A DNA stretch of 64,000 nucleotides. Source: Beta vulgaris subsp. vulgaris (lineage: Eukaryota; Streptophyta; Magnoliopsida; Caryophyllales; Amaranthaceae). The notes beneath the pieces are model-generated. The model searched no databases. It was not told the origin of the DNA and worked only from the letters and a program-made list of their open reading frames with translations. The stretch covers positions 47,321,577 to 47,385,576 of the forward strand of contig NC_079208.1 of NCBI RefSeq assembly GCF_026745355.1, given 5' to 3'. Below, piece after piece: positions 1-10,965 of this stretch. Numbering within the stretch: position 1 is the first letter of the stretch; each line of letters begins with the position of its first letter. The translations under genes were made by a program, and so were the position numbers.

Positions 1-160
1 CTAAACACTTTTTGGAGAGGAGAGAGATAGAGAAAGAAAATAAAGGGTCTCATGTGATAGGAGACAGATAGATAGAAGTTATTACCCAAACTGAAAGTAT
101 CACAACTAAATTAGAACTTCCAAAAATAAAAGTATTACAACTAAATTGAAACGGAGGAAG
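1..160. mobile_element. Stowaway-like MITE, right-hand part (cut by window start)
   Basis: The sequence ends in AACGGAGGAAG followed by TA, the usual right terminus of Stowaway (Tc1/mariner-type) MITEs, preceded by two copies of a TATCACAACTAAATT / TATTACAACTAAATT segment. The left terminus would lie outside the window, so the element cannot be closed. Confidence 0.4.
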
Positions 161-191
161 TAGTTGAAAAGGAAAAGTGTGTTGTGCAGAG

Positions 192-372
192 CATGCGGCT
201 TGTTCTCTTCAGCAGCTGAACTGAACTAAATTGAACTGATTGCAACTGAACTGAATTGAGCTTAACTGAATTAAATTACAACTAATAGAAATGATAATTA
301 GAACTGAATCGAACTAGTTGCAACTGAACTGAATTAAACTGAACTGAACTGAAAATAAGGTAGGGAGGACGT
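192..372. repeat. CTGAACTGAA-word element, degenerate PIF-like relic
   Basis: The core is built almost entirely of variants of ACTGAACTGAATTG. It opens with GGCTTGTTCTCTTC and closes with AAGGTAGGGAGGAC, imperfect versions of the ends of the better-preserved 221-bp element at 21655-21875. No convincing 3-bp duplication remains, so the limits are approximate. Confidence 0.45.
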
Positions 373-1608
373 ACATGTATAATATACATAGATATCAAGA
401 GTATTTCTTTCTTTACCCCAACCCTGTCTTCTTCATGCCTGCGTAACAAACTTTTATCTTGCATTAATTTTACATCCTCACAACATGGGTGTGTAGTAAT
501 CATATTTTTTTCTTCCGTAATTTGTGTCACTTGTGAGTCCATTCCTTTTGTTGATTATTATTGTTGTTGTTTTGCTTCACAACTTTAATTTTCAATTTTT
601 AAAACGCACAATAATCAGCTAATTTGAAAAGGTGCAACACAAATGGTTCACAAATTATGAGAGAAGATCTGAATTTTATTGGGAGTTGAGAAGAACGCCC
701 AAGATCATGCATCATGTTTGAGAATCGTTAAGAGAAAAGTTGGTTTGCTAAAGATTAAATGAACATGGCTGAACAATATGAGCCAATATCTATAAGCCTA
801 ACTAGTTATTGAGTAAAATTTTAATATTTTTGTGTGTTTGACTTGTTAATGCTTGTCAACAACTCTTTTAAGTACTTTAATAGTAAGCTCATTAATTCGT
901 TATTTATTTAATTAAGCTCAAACTATTGTACATAACGAATTAATTCGTTCATTCTACGCATTATAACTTGCAAAAATTTGAATTTATAGTGTTACACTAT
1001 AAGAAACACATAATTTACTAGCTGAAATTTTCGATCAACCATAAAAGTATCGTCGACATCTGATAGGCGAAATTTTTACGATTACAAAGGTAGACTATAA
1101 ATCTAGCTATTTAATCATTTCTTCTTTAAGAAATCGTCATAAAATTTAATATATCATTTCAAGCCTGTTTTGAACTCGTCCGAATTCGAGCTTGAACTCG
1201 AAACCTAACAAAATAGCTTGAGTTGAGCTAATACTTGATGAGCCAACCTCAAACAAAGTATCTAAAATCGGATCGATCTCGAGCCGAGCTCTATTAAATT
1301 TATTCAAATATTCAAATTCACCTAACCTGCTACAAATCTAGCTACTTGACTCGACTCTCGCTAGTTTCACCCCTCACCGCTGCTTTGTGTGGTTTGCTAG
1401 AATCATGACTTGATGAACACAAATAAGTGATAACCCACTATACTTTAGAGAAACACAAATCTCAACCTCTTTTAAATCATCCGTAAGGGTGAATTAGACG
1501 ATCTCGAGTTTAGCTAAATAACAGCAACGTGCTGCCAGCAACATTCGGTGATTTCATATTCAATTGAGCAAACACTTTTTTACCAATTTTTTAATGGTTT
1601 TGTTTAAT
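373..1608. other. AT-rich intergenic sequence, no gene seen
   Basis: No coding frame with recognisable content. At 995 CACTATAAGAAAC resembles a CACTA-transposon left end, but no matching right end is visible nearby. At 1165-1350 there is a stretch rich in GAGCTTGAACTCG / CTCGAGCCGAGCTC words, also seen near 12.83 kb, which looks like the remains of a dispersed repeat. Confidence 0.4.
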
Positions 1609-1765
1609 TACTATGGTGGAAAAGTGCATCATTCGGCAATAGTTAATCCTTTGGGAAAATAGTTTAAACTTTATGGTGGAAAAGTGCATCATTCGGCAAT
1701 AGATAATTGTTCTTTGGAAGATTAGTTTAATGTTATGGTGGAAAAGTGCACCATCGTCAATCTTT
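1609..1765. repeat. Tandem repeat, about 60-62 bp x 3
   Basis: The segment TATGGTGGAAAAGTGCA begins near 1612, 1673 and 1734. The first two units are followed by TCATTCGGCAATAG and the third is diverged. Linkers contain TTTGGGAAAATAGTTTAA variants. No coding role is seen. Confidence 0.75.
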
Positions 1766-2674
1766 GGCTAAGATCAAATAAAGTTTATATATGGAAATTA
1801 AATATATAGTATAAGAATCGTTAGACCAACTCTCCTGTTCATGATATCATATGGAGTGACTTAAGAGAAAAGTACCAAGTTGTTTGAATGCTGTTTATTT
1901 CTTTTTGGTTCTTTTTGTGATTACAATATGAAACTATGACGAAATACTTAGTACTATTTCGTTTTTTAAGTGAAGATTTAGTTGCTAGAATAAGTCTCTT
2001 CGTAGGAGTTTGAGCTAACCTACACAACCAACACTATACTAAACTAAATCCACCCACATTTTTTTACTAAAAGTGCATTTGTTGGATTAAAAAAATGGAT
2101 TGATGCAATATATAACTAAACGAAATGACTGTATGTTTGATAACCTCGATAAATGATTACATGTTGCACTGATAGTGGAAAAAAATTATCCTTTAAAATT
2201 CACTTTGTGGCTAGCAAATTATCCAAAGGTCAAGTAGAATATACTATACTATGATTGGAGATGAGGTTATAGAAGATGTGATTCCCTCTATTATTTTTTC
2301 TTTGAAATGGCATATACATCTAACATTCTGATCAAGGAGACACTTCGAGTTTCCAGCAAGCCACTTCTACATCCATTTTATTATGATCATTTGATGATCT
2401 TCAACTATATATACCTTCTAAGTTCCAAAGGATGGCTAGCCTAAAATGTGAACAACAAAGTTTGATTTAGGAAAATAAATGCAAAATTTTCTCCAATAAC
2501 TTGTTAATGTACAACTTTAACCATTGATATTTATAATTAAACATCTATCAGAAAAACTTCAATAGACTTGCTCCACACTAATATTAGTGTGATTACTATG
2601 AATCAATGACTTGCATATGTGACTATCTCTCTCACCCATTCCAAAAGTTAACAAATTCAATTCACAGTTTTATA
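1766..2674. other. AT-rich intergenic sequence, nothing recognised
   Basis: Short frames only. No domain, tRNA or terminal-repeat structure could be supported here. Confidence 0.5.
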
Positions 2675-3968
2675 GAGTTAAGGGTACATTAAGGACCCAA
2701 ACTATTAGATTTTTCACCGTTTGGGACCTGATCTTTTTTTGTACACCGTTTGGGACCTAAAACGAGATTCTGAGCATAAATGTTAACCTTGGTTAACTTG
2801 TGGGCCCAGTTGACAATTAAACCCCAAAAAGCTATCCTTTGTTGTTTTTCCCAAAAAAAATTAAGAACTCAAGAACCCTAACCCAATATTTTTTCTCTCT
2901 CCTCCGTTATTCTTTCTTCCCAGATCTTCCTCATTTGTTCACCAATTTCTACCAAAATTTACCACAAATTCGCTTATTTATGTTTTTTTCGAGTTAATGG
3001 GATCATTATTTTGTGGTTTGAACCATTTATGGTTTACGATTTCATTTTTTTTTGGGAAAAAACATCTGAAATCATTCAAATTGGAAGAAGAAGATGTTCA
3101 AACCCAAAATCGAATTTTTCAGTTTGAATCTAGATGTTTCAAACCCAAAAATTCGTTTTTTTGGGTTTTTAGCACAAGATATGTTCAACGTGGATAAATC
3201 TCGAAGTTGGTCTTCGTCGTATGGTCTCTCTTTTTCACTCTTGAACTCTCTTTTTCTTGTGAATTTTTTTTTTGGATTTGTTGTATTGTTCGAATTTTTA
3301 TGGGTATGTTTGATTTTTGTGGTATGATTTTTGTTGTGATTTTTTGTTGGGGTTGTTCTTATTTTCCAGTTGGAATTGTTCAGATTTTTTTGGGTTTTCT
3401 TTCGAATTGTTTTGATTTTTTTGTTTGAATTGTTTTTATTTTTGGGTCGTATTATTTTGTATTGTTGTTCGAATTCTTTAGATCTTCAAGAATGGAGCAA
3501 TAAATTCGAGTTTTTCTAATGGGCTTGTGATAAATGTGAATTTGGCAAATGGGGTTTTTCATTTTCATTTAGAAAACTAAAAAAAAAAGGATCTAATTAG
3601 TCTTGTTCTTTTGGGGTTTTAATTATCATTTTTTTTGAAGCTTCGGAGAAGATGAGAATGGAGATTGAACTTTTAATGGAGTTTATTTTTTGTGGTGTTC
3701 TTGTACTTTTTGGATATTAAGTATTATTTATTTTATCTTAATTGTTTTTTTTTTTTGTGTTTCAGAAACTAAAAGTTCCATAAATTCCAACGGTTACTTT
3801 TTAATTTAAATTTTGCTTTTTTTTTTTGGTCTAGTTAACCTCAGTTCAGTTAACGTTGAGTTAACTTGCCGGATTCTTGTCATCAGGTCCCAAAGGGTGA
3901 AAAAAATAGTTGTAGGTCCTGAATGGTGAAAAACCTGATAGTTTGGGTCCTCTTTGTACGCTTAACTC
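2675..3968. mobile_element. Non-autonomous MULE-type DNA transposon with 10-bp TSD
   Basis: The direct repeat CAGTTTTATA flanks the element at 2665-2674 and 3969-3978. Ends are long imperfect inverted repeats: left GAGTTAAGGGTAC then AGGACCCAAACTATTAG, right (reverse complement) GAGTTAAGCGTAC then AGGACCCAAACTATCAG, with the similarity running on for about 80-130 bp through repeated TTTGGGACCT words. Long inverted repeats with a 9-10 bp duplication are the signature of Mutator-like elements. No transposase is present. The interior (about 2870-3480) starts with AACCCTAACCC and pyrimidine-rich leader-like sequence followed by TTTTTGGG-rich sequence, so a captured gene leader is possible but unproven. 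Confidence 0.8.
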
Positions 3969-4193
3969 CAGTTTTATATCTCCATCAACAAATTATCTTT
4001 ACCCTTCTTAATGATCATATGAGAATAAGTTATTAATGAAAATTTTTGTGAACGAATAAAGGTTTTATTCCACCACATTATCTACTCAAATTTTTCACAA
4101 ATTTGAGTGAGTGAGAATTCATAATTTCTACGAGCTTTTCTCTGATTTATTAATGTTTTCGGTTGGAAAGGATGACTATATGAGAAAGATGAT

Positions 4194-4807
4194 CACTATA
4201 TTAGAAAATAATAGATACAAATGAGTAATAACTATAGGTTGAAAAAGGTCACTATATGAAAAAAGGTTGGTGGTGCTGCAAATGAGAGTGGTAAGTGAAG
4301 ATAGAATGTGAGAGGATGAGAGTGGTGAGTGAAAATGCGAGAGAGGCGAGTGTAGAAGATGCAAGAGTGGCGAACTGATGAAGGAGTAAGGAGAGAGAGG
4401 AAGGAGTTGAACGGTTGAGAAGGAGTGAGGAGAGAGACCAAAGGAATGAGAGAAGGGTGAAATGGGTTTAAAAAGAAACCCTAGTTGGGTGGGTGCCTGT
4501 TATAATTAATTTAAAAAGTCTATTATAGCGGCTTTTTGTAGGAACCGCAACAATAGATTCAAATATTATTACAAAAATAATATTTTAATCTATTGCTGCG
4601 ATTTTTGAAAAAACCGCAGCGATGATATCATCAGACGTGGTCAACATTGTTTGAAATGTTACCGTTGAGGTATATTGCTGCGGTTTTCACCCAAAATCGT
4701 AAAAATAGGTTGATTTTCGATTTTTATTTTTATTTTGATGCGGTTAATTGTTTTTGGGTGAAACCACCACAATTCAACCACAACAATTAACAATTATTCT
4801 ATTAGTG
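4194..4807. mobile_element. CACTA-like non-autonomous element
   Basis: The right end reads ATTCTATTAGTG, the reverse complement of a CACTA-type terminus. The right half has inverted subterminal motifs (GCGGCTTTTTG, CTGCGATTTTTG, AAACCGCAGC, GCTGCGGTTTTCACC) typical of CACTA MITEs. The left end is tentatively CACTATATTAGAAAA at 4194. The flanking trinucleotides do not match, so the left boundary is uncertain. Confidence 0.5.
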
Positions 4808-6169
4808 TCTTCAAATTTTCACTATTTTTTCTCAAACAAACTTTATTAGGTTATGAAGGCTTAAAATTCACTATTCCTGTTAACATAGGGAAAATTAGGT
4901 CGTCACTAATCTCCTAAAGTCAAATAAAACCTAACTAAACCACTAACTTAAGTAAAGTGGCAAACAAGGGTCATTCTTCCACAAGGACTAGGAACATCGA
5001 AACGTGTTAATAAATCAACAATCTAGGCCGAAAGTGAGTCAGAAATTGTCAATCACCAACCAAAATCTATTGAACTAAACTAAGCACCAAAGATCAAATA
5101 GGATAAGGAAAAGGGATCCAACACCAACCAATCATGATTTAGGAAATTAGAAGGATATATAAAACATGGAGGAAAGAACCAAGCAACTACTTGAGATTAT
5201 TGATTCTTAACTAGATCTAAACCCTCTCTTAAGGTGCATAAAACTACCTAGATCACATAATCAAGCCACTCTCATAGTCTCAAATATGCGACCTAGGGAT
5301 AATCACAATGTCAACCCACAAAACCCTCACTCAAATCTCATTCTCATGAGTAATTAAGTAAGATAATAGCATATATGTCAACCTTAATCTTCTTTCTCAA
5401 TTTGATTAAGGTATCAATAAAACAAACATCCAAGTGGGCGCAACTAGAATAGCAGATAGTAATCATGCTAATCAATTAATAAGTCCAATCAAACTCCTTA
5501 ATTTCATATTCCAACACCCAAATCAATTATAGTTGGGTTTTCACCCAAACCCTAACCAATAAACTACTCCATGAACACAAAAATGAGATATTTAGAGAAA
5601 TTGCCAGCTAATAACATGATGATAAATATTAATCTAACATTAAACTAAACAAAATAAACACAAATAATTAACAATTAATCTAAGAAAAACAATCAAAATA
5701 AATCAATAAAAGAGGAGATAGAGTAAAAAATACTCATTGATTGGTTGTAGAATTTTGATACAAGTGTCACTCTTGAATATTACAATCTTCAACATTTTTT
5801 TTTGAGTTTTCTCCCTTTTCTCTCTAAACTAACCTATGGAGGCTAATCCTCTTTAAAATCCTAAAAAAAAATTCTAAAACTAATAGTGGTGAATAATAAT
5901 AAAACTTGGCTAAAAAACTTAATATAAAAACTTGTCTAAAACTTTGCTCAAAGGTATTTATACTACTCCTAATAGAAAAAAGTGAACATAATAAAAATAT
6001 GGGAAAATATAAAAGGAAAAAGAAAGGATGTACAGCAAAATAAAATGAAGAAAAGAAGGAAAAAAGAAAAAAAAGGAAAAATAATAAAAATGAAAATGAA
6101 AAAGGTAGAAAAGTAAGTTCATTAATGACGAGAAAAGTAAGGTCTCGTTTCTTCCTCGCCCAAAGTCTT

Positions 6170-7912
6170 ATTTTTTTTTTTTTGAAATACGGATTTTGAA
6201 TTAAGCGTTAGTGGATAGAATTCCTAGTAGAAATTCGTCTCATAAGTTCAAAATATGACTAGAAGGGTAGGCAAAAGCCTAATTACATTAATATCTAAGT
6301 TATCCTTCCTTCCTTCTTTTGCTAGCTTATCCGCAACTTGGTTGAGCTTCCTTGGAAAAATTGGACCTTCATCCCTTGGAAGCATTAGCCTTGAACCCTG
6401 CATATCATGGTGAGATTGTCAATGTTGTGGTTAATGTTTCGAGGTTGATAAAATAAGCATTTGGCTTTTTTGCAGTTGGTTAAAATATTGACATAGGTTG
6501 CTCCACGATCTCTGGCTACATAAGTACCCCCAAAAAACCCTAGGAGCTCTGTGTGAAGGTTATCATTTTCATAGGCTTGCGTTGAAACCCGAATAGCCAC
6601 ATACCTGCATTTTCAAACAACACACCCGCAATATAACAAGGGGAAGAAAACTTGACAAAGGATGAATCAACATTTATGTTTAGCCAAGGGGCGCCGGGGG
6701 GGGGGGGGGGGGTACTGGGTAGATGAAGATGGGCAAGGGTGGAAGGAATATATGTTTTTTGAGAAGGGGCTATAACTATAGAATTCGGAGGCTGCTCGGG
6801 TAGCTTTATAGACAGTGATGTTTGGTGGTGGAATGTTAGTGTTTTCAAAGATTTTTTTGTTGTGTTGGGTCCAAAGCTCCCAGCACACGAAGGGAAATAG
6901 GAAGTTAGACGGAACCTCATTAATCATAGTCGAAGAGCCTAGTGGTGTATTAGCCAAGCTTCCATGCTTAGAGTGTGATTTGTATGGGTTGGGATTTGTC
7001 TTGCTAACCACACCGCTTTAGCTACAACACACTCACGAAGGATATGCGATACAGATTCGACATAGTTATTACAAAGCGGGCACATGTCCGAAGGTGTTAT
7101 ATTACGAAATTTCAGAAAGGAATTGGTGGGGAGTCTATGCCACCACACCAACCATAGGAACAACTTTAGTTTCGGGGTAGTCGGACTTTTCCACAACCAA
7201 TCCATGTTTTGGGCCGGTTTTCTAGATGAAGTTAAGGAAGTATAAGCATTGACGACCGAGAACTTGTTATCTTCCACAAAGAGGGAGGTAGGATAATCAT
7301 GGGTTCGGGTATGGGATGGTGGGATAGGAAAGTCTAAAATCCTGGAGGAGAGGAATCGGGTAAAGGAACAAAGATGTGGCTTAACATCCAAGCCTCATTC
7401 TCCCATAAGTCACAAAGTTTAAGGTTTTCTTCAATTTGTTAGAGGGAGCCATAAACAAAGTTTTTAATTGCTCCTATCCCTAGCCGATTGTCATCCCAAA
7501 AGGATATACTCTCACCATCCCCAATGACCCAGGTTTTATGACTATTTAAGAGCTCCCAACCAAACCCAATACTCTTCCAAATTTAATTTTGACCCGTTTT
7601 TTTAGGGAGTGATTTTTTTAGGGAGAAGGTACTTTGACGTAATGCACTCTTGTGCGAGGTTGCTCGACCCTTGGCTCATTCGCCAACCTAAACGAGCCAT
7701 GTACACAAGTCTTAGATCATGGTGGGCTCTTATGCCCAACTCCCCTTGGGACTTAGGAAGGAAGGAAGACTCCTTCCCCACTATATGAAGGCGGTTTTTC
7801 GAGTCCTTGTCTCCCTATAACAAGTTGTTACACGTACGGTCAAGGTAGTTTAAAGAAGTGGCAGGGAGTGTTTTCGTTTGGAGGTAGTACGGGGGAATGA
7901 TATTGAGAGTGG
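6170..7912 (-). mobile_element. 5'-truncated L1-type LINE (non-LTR retrotransposon)
   Basis: On the minus strand the order is a reverse-transcriptase C-terminal region (about 7890-7450, frame broken by stops), a zf-RVT region (about 7210-7010) and an RNase H-like start (about 6690-6560), ending in poly(A), seen as 13 T at 6171-6183. CAAAGTCTT occurs just outside both ends (6161-6169 and 7913-7921), a candidate target duplication. The 5' part is missing, as in most LINE insertions. It sits inside the solo LTR at 4881-9941. Confidence 0.75.
6540..7391 (-). pseudogene. LINE ORF2 C-terminal remnant (zf-RVT and RNase H-like)
   Basis: The 150-codon frame 7391-6939 contains WLWKSPTTPKLKLFLWLVWW followed by CPLCNNYVESVSHILREC, the Cys/His pattern of the zf-RVT domain that follows reverse transcriptase in plant L1 ORF2 proteins. 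The next frames (7011-6667 and 6920-6540) continue with WELWTQHNKKIFE and PWLNINVDSSF, matching the linker and start of the C-terminal RNase H domain, where the first catalytic Asp would be the D of NVDSSF. Frameshifts separate these pieces. A run of 17 G at 6696-6712 on the plus strand, encoding a proline run, lies at the RNase H boundary and may be slippage-prone. The upstream part with GELGIRAHHDLRLVYMARLG (about 7770-7710) also belongs to it. It is non-functional. Confidence 0.8.
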
Positions 7913-8463
7913 CAAAGTCTTCATTTCATTTGGGATTTTATCACTTGCTTCGCATTTCTTCGCTACATCACCAATCAACACCAACACTATCATATATCAA
8001 CGTCCATCATCACCATCATCGTCGTCCATCATCAACGTCCATCTAGATTCTAGGCATCTATTGGGTTATTGTTTCTTTTTTGAATCCAATTTCATTCGTT
8101 GTTCAATTTTGGCCATGGATTTGTTACGATGAGTTGATAACCCTTGATTTCTTTAATGAGCTTTGTAGCACGTTTTTTTATTTGAGCGTCCGCTCTGTGG
8201 TCGCTCAAAACATTCAGGAACTTTTGTATTTGTCTTGAATAAGAATGAAGCGCACGCAACGTTGTACAAAGATGTTGAATTGGTGGTCTGGTGTGGTGTA
8301 AGGTAAGAGTAAGGGTATGTGTGGAGTAGTTTAGGGAGAATAAGGGAGTTGGAGTAAGTGTAGCAAAGGTGAGGGTGTGGTGTAAGATAAGAAAAGTGTG
8401 GTGAAGGATAAGCTGCCACTAATTCTAACTTGAAGCTTGTGCACCAAAACAGTCACCTGCAAA

Positions 8464-9628
8464 CAGGGGCGGATTTACTATGGGTTCACTGGGTTCAGGT
8501 GAACCCAATGATTTTTGGAAAAAAAATGCCCGGTTTTTTTTTAAAAAAATTAAAAAATATTTTAGATATTAGATATATACTATATGCGTGCATAAAAAAA
8601 CATGAAAGAAGCATGTGTCCCAGTGGTTTTGTGTCTCATGGGGCGCGGGATTTGAAATTTGAGGTCTGAGGTTCGAAACCTAACAACCTTTTTTTTTAAC
8701 CCTTCTCATTTCTTTTCCCCCACACCCCAGCCAACATTTTTCATTTTCCTCCCAAACCAAAACCCTAACTACTAACTCCCTAGCAGCGACCCAAAGACCA
8801 AAGTCACATCTGTGATCTGCCGACTGACCAGCCGCCAGCGACGCTGCGACGACGGCCCACGGCCAGTCCCCACCGCGACGGCGACCAGCAGCCAGCAGGT
8901 ATTTCGCACTTCGCAGGAACTTTTCCGGCCGTTTGAAAGGTAAACCCGAACCCAGTTTTTCTGTTTTTCAATTTTAAATACTTGAATGAATAAATGTGGA
9001 TTGTAGTCTTTGTAGAATGACAGAATGTTGAATGAATTTTCAATGTTGAATAATGATAACTTGAATACTCGAATGAATAAATGTGGATTGTAGAATGACA
9101 GAATGTTGAATGAATTTTCAATGTTGAATAATGATAACTTGAATACTTAAATGAATAAATGTGGATTGTAGAATGATAGAATGTTGAATGAATTTTCAAT
9201 GTTGAATAATGATAACTTGAATACTTGAATGAATAATTGTGGATTGTAGAATGACAGAATGTTGAATGAATTTTCAATGTTGAATAATGATAACTTGAAT
9301 ACTTGAATGAATAAATGTGGATTGTAGAATGACAGAATGTTGAATGAATTTTCAATGAATGAATTTATGAATGTGGATTATGGATTGTGGATTGTAGAAT
9401 GACAGAATGTTGAATGAATTTTCAATGAATGAATTTATGAATGTGGATTATGGATTGTGGTTTGTGGATTGTGGATTGTGGATTGTGGATGATAGAATGA
9501 TTAATGTGAGTGAACTTTGTAGTTTGTAGTGTATAGACTCGTGGAGTTGAAATTTTTTTTTTACCGGATTGTGAATTTTTTTTTACCAGCTCCGAACCCA
9601 TAGGGTTGGAATCCTGGATACGCCACTG
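8464..9628. mobile_element. Non-autonomous hAT-type element, 8-bp TSD CCTGCAAA
   Basis: The element starts CAGGGGCGGAT and ends ATACGCCACTG, imperfect inverted termini. It is flanked by perfect 8-bp repeats CCTGCAAA (8456-8463 and 9629-9636), as expected for hAT transposition. There is no transposase. The interior has a tRNA-like stretch at about 8612-8680 (CCCAGTGGTT, then GAGGTTCGAAACCT followed by a T run) and the 78-bp minisatellite listed separately. Confidence 0.85.
8975..9495. repeat. 78-bp minisatellite inside the hAT element
   Basis: About five consecutive copies of a 78-bp unit contain TGAATAAATGTGGATTGTAG, ATGACAGAATGTTGAATG and TTGAATAATGATAACTTG. Shortened units follow to about 9420, then a 10-bp GTGGATTGTG ladder to about 9490. 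Because 78 is divisible by three, the opposite strand gives a spurious long ORF with 26-residue repeats, which I do not regard as a gene. Confidence 0.9.
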
Positions 9629-10142
9629 CCTGCAAAGAAAAAAACAAAATACGATGGGAGAAATGAGATGTAGAATATAAAAATGAATAACTAAAATAAA
9701 TGAAAGATGAAAACTAATCACATAAACTAAACTAGTCCATACATAAAATTACTAAAATAAAAGGAACTAAATAAATTATAAAATTAAGAGCTAAAAACTA
9801 ACAACAATCACTTAATAAATAAATTAAGCTACAAAAGTATAAAAAGGACAAATAAAGGTTAACATAGGTAAAATAATTGAAAATAAAATACAAAATTAAT
9901 CTAAAAACTATCCATAGAATTGACATTAATGTCACTCATCACCTGTTGAGTTAAAGAACAGTGAAGAAGACAACAATAAACAAGAAAATGAAATAGCCAT
10001 ATGAGGAGAGAGAAGGCTAGCAAAGGGATGAGGATAAGTCACGAGAGAAGAGAAATTGGAAGGGAGAAAAGGTGAGTAGAGACTAGAGAACAGGAGGAAT
10101 GGACAAAGTGAGGAGAGAAAGAGCTTTTTTTGGGGTGGGTTA

Positions 10143-10962
10143 GAGCATCATTAACCATGAGTGAAAAACAAGAATCATGAGATGATTGAGAAAAAAAAAG
10201 GTCTTAATCATGATTAGAAAAAAGATCATGTGTTGAATGGGAGTGATTGGGGCAAAAAAATGGGATGGGGTGAGTGAAATGGTGATCAGGCGTGGGAGTG
10301 GGACCCACTGCCTGATCTGACGAAAATCAATTTTTTTTGGCTTTCCCCAGCCAAAACGACGCGTTTTGACTTGGGGAAAGCCAAAAAAAATTGACTTTGT
10401 CAGAATTCTGACGCGCGCGTCAGAATTTGACACTTGTCAAATTCTGACAGGTGAGAGAAAAAATACAATTATAAATATTAAAAATGCAATATCTTAAAAA
10501 ATACAAAGCGAAAAAAATAAAAAAATACCAATGGCTCTATTTTTCAGAGATCTACAATTAGAGACCCATTTTGTAATATTTTGGATAAATTTTTTTCTAG
10601 CTATTTACTAATTTTCTATAATTTTGCTTATTTTATATGAAATATGTCCCACTTTTACACTTTAAAAATAATAAATAATATTTTTGTATATTTAATTTAG
10701 TTAATGCTAAAAACGCTAATTATGTATTTATAAATTAATTTTTTATCAATTAGTAATGAATATTTTTTGTTTTTTTTAGCAGAAAAAGTAGTTGGGTGGG
10801 GTAAAAAAGTAGTTGAGTAGGTAAAAGTAATTGGGATGATTGAAAAATGGTTCATGGTTAAGGAGATGAGTGGGGAAAGATTGTGGGATGCTATTTTTTA
10901 GAGAGAGAAAGTTAGAAAGAGAATGGGATGATTGAGTTTTTCACTCATGAGTAATGGTGCTC
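10143..10962. mobile_element. PIF/Harbinger-like non-autonomous element 1, TSD TTA
   Basis: The left end GAGCATCATTAACCATGAG and the right end (reverse complement) GAGCACCATTACTCATGAG are inverted repeats flanked by TTA at 10140-10142 and 10963-10965. Near 10325-10395 a hairpin arm TTGGCTTTCCCCAGCC is opposed by CTTGGGGAAAGCCAA. There is no transposase. Confidence 0.75.
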
Positions 10963-10965
10963 TTA

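Larger units (their letters stand above)
4881..9941 (-). mobile_element. Probable solo LTR, interrupted by a LINE and a hAT element
   Basis: The 5-bp sequence CCTGT occurs at 4876-4880 and again at 9942-9946. Between them the minus strand begins TGATGAGTGACATTAATG and ends CCTATGTTA; the plus-strand start TAACATAG would be a mutated TGACATAG. Removing the LINE (6170-7912) and the hAT (8464-9628 plus its duplication) leaves roughly 2.1 kb without coding content, a plausible LTR length. The CAAGGGTCATTCTTCCACAAGG segment near the left end resembles the GGGTCGATCCACAGGG segment of the Athila LTR at 44.2 kb. Family and orientation are inferred. Confidence 0.5.

Noticed and set aside
995..4807. 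A single CACTA element from CACTATAAG (995) to TATTAGTG (4807)
   Set aside because: Flanking trinucleotides differ and the subterminal motifs at the two ends are unrelated.
6815..7021. Plus-strand frame over the LINE
   Set aside because: It is antisense to the LINE zf-RVT region, which has a clear family match on the other strand.
8804..9355. 183-codon minus-strand ORF with 26-residue repeats
   Set aside because: It is the 78-bp minisatellite read in frame, inside a hAT element. There is no promoter, domain or codon signal.
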